From the NCBI RefSeq assembly GCF_000688655.1, contig NZ_JIBO01000004.1, forward strand, positions 375,017 to 380,689: a stretch of 5,673 nt of DNA, read 5' to 3'. The DNA comes from Lonsdalea quercina subsp. quercina. Lineage in GTDB: Bacteria > Pseudomonadota > Gammaproteobacteria > Enterobacterales > Enterobacteriaceae. Below the pieces are notes generated by a model that was given only the letters and a program-made list of their open reading frames with translations, did not search any database and was not told the origin of the DNA. The position numbers and the translations under genes were made by a program. This document shows positions 5,231 to 5,673 of the stretch, piece by piece. The stretch's first letter is position 1, and the number at the start of each line of letters is the position of its first letter.

Positions 5231-5673
5231 GATAAGGTTATTTACTTTAGCGAGTTTGTAGAGATAACTATCTTTGTCCACCAATCGTTTTTTAATGTTT
5301 TCAAGATCTATCGGTATGGCTTTATTATTATTGTTGATGACAACAATTTTATTTGTCAGGCCGCTGTTAATACATCTCACTAGCTCTTCTGCGAGAATAG
5401 CGCCCTGAATGATCTCCTCTCCGGTCGGCGTGCCATTTCTTAAACCGTATCCCAGAATCGTTTTTCGGATGCGGATGCCTATCTTGTGCTCTATCTTTCC
5501 AATCATGGTATCAATCGCCCCCTGAAATCCGGGGGTATATTCTTTGGTATATCCTTCAGAACATAAAATAATGACGCTGTTCTGTATTTTTATTTTCTGT
5601 TTTATCTGGTCCGCCAGGACATCAATGTCCCAGGGGGCTTCTGGAATGAGCGCAATATCCGCATTACTTTTTA
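5228..5673 (-). CDS. PfkA-family phosphofructokinase-like sugar-phosphate kinase, C-terminal 147 residues (partial, cut by right edge)
   Basis: The frame runs from the right edge to TGA at 5230-5228; the Met at 5506 is internal, since the homology continues upstream of it. Visible residues 1-147 align with the C-terminal half of E. coli PfkA (320 residues): [21 protein letters not shown] matches its [29 protein letters not shown] matches VAITEHM (Glu222), and [15 protein letters not shown] matches RATVLGHIQRGGSPV. Arg69 and Arg78 correspond to Arg243 and Arg252 of the fructose-6-phosphate site. His249 is replaced by Tyr75, Gly253 by Asn79, and the Asp-Arg after the proline is replaced by Glu-Glu. 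About nine extra residues lie between the Glu and Arg landmarks. A run of four Asn (NNNNK) sits near the C-terminus. It likely adds a second phosphate to a ketose phosphate made by the adjoining PTS (inference). The residues that separate ATP from PPi use lie outside the window. The stop overlaps the IIB Shine-Dalgarno. The gene is AT-rich: the 60 bases from 5281 contain 17 G or C. Confidence 0.85.
   Translation of the reverse strand, partial: [147 protein letters not shown]

Noticed and set aside
5228..5506. A stand-alone 92-residue gene starting at the Met at 5506, first considered as a fragment of a PRD-type or other regulator
   Set aside because: The same frame stays open to the right edge, and the residues upstream of that Met continue a phosphofructokinase alignment, so the Met is internal to a PFK-like gene.

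Overview
The window looks like accessory sugar-metabolism DNA from a gamma-proteobacterium of the Enterobacterales, judging by enteric-style PTS proteins, a GcvA/AmpR-like LysR regulator and compact TGAGG Shine-Dalgarno junctions. The genus cannot be fixed from the sequence; a Pectobacteriaceae-like host is only a guess.

Layout: positions 1-419 (+) hold the C-terminal part of a LysR-family regulator cut by the left edge. A 126-base convergent spacer follows. From 5673 down to 546, everything lies on the minus strand as one tight gene series, read right to left: the C-terminal part of a PfkA-family phosphofructokinase (cut by the right edge), a PTS IIB, a PTS IIC of the ascorbate/UlaA family, a 92-residue protein of unknown function, a PTS IIA, a small P-loop kinase-like protein, a LacD/YihT-type class I aldolase, and a HAD phosphatase. 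IIA/kinase and kinase/aldolase overlap by 4 bases (ATGA). PFK/IIB and small protein/IIA have the upstream stop codon inside the next gene's Shine-Dalgarno. A 69-base gap carrying a strong stem-loop separates the aldolase from the HAD gene. No promoter for this operon is in the window; it lies beyond the right edge.

How the genes may work together (inference): the IIA-IIB-IIC set imports and phosphorylates a sugar, the PfkA-like enzyme adds a second phosphate, and the LacD-type aldolase splits the bisphosphate into two C3 phosphates (dihydroxyacetone phosphate plus an aldehyde phosphate, if the substrate is a ketohexose). This resembles the lower half of the tagatose-6-phosphate route, but with a PfkA-family kinase in place of the PfkB-family LacC and with a UlaA-type transporter. 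The ascorbate catabolic enzymes (UlaG, UlaD, UlaE, UlaF) are absent from what is visible, so ascorbate is unlikely. The roles of the P-loop kinase, the HAD phosphatase and the 92-residue protein are open.

Base composition varies sharply: the PFK and IIB genes are AT-rich, IIC, aldolase and HAD are GC-rich, and the small protein, IIA and P-loop genes look intermediate.
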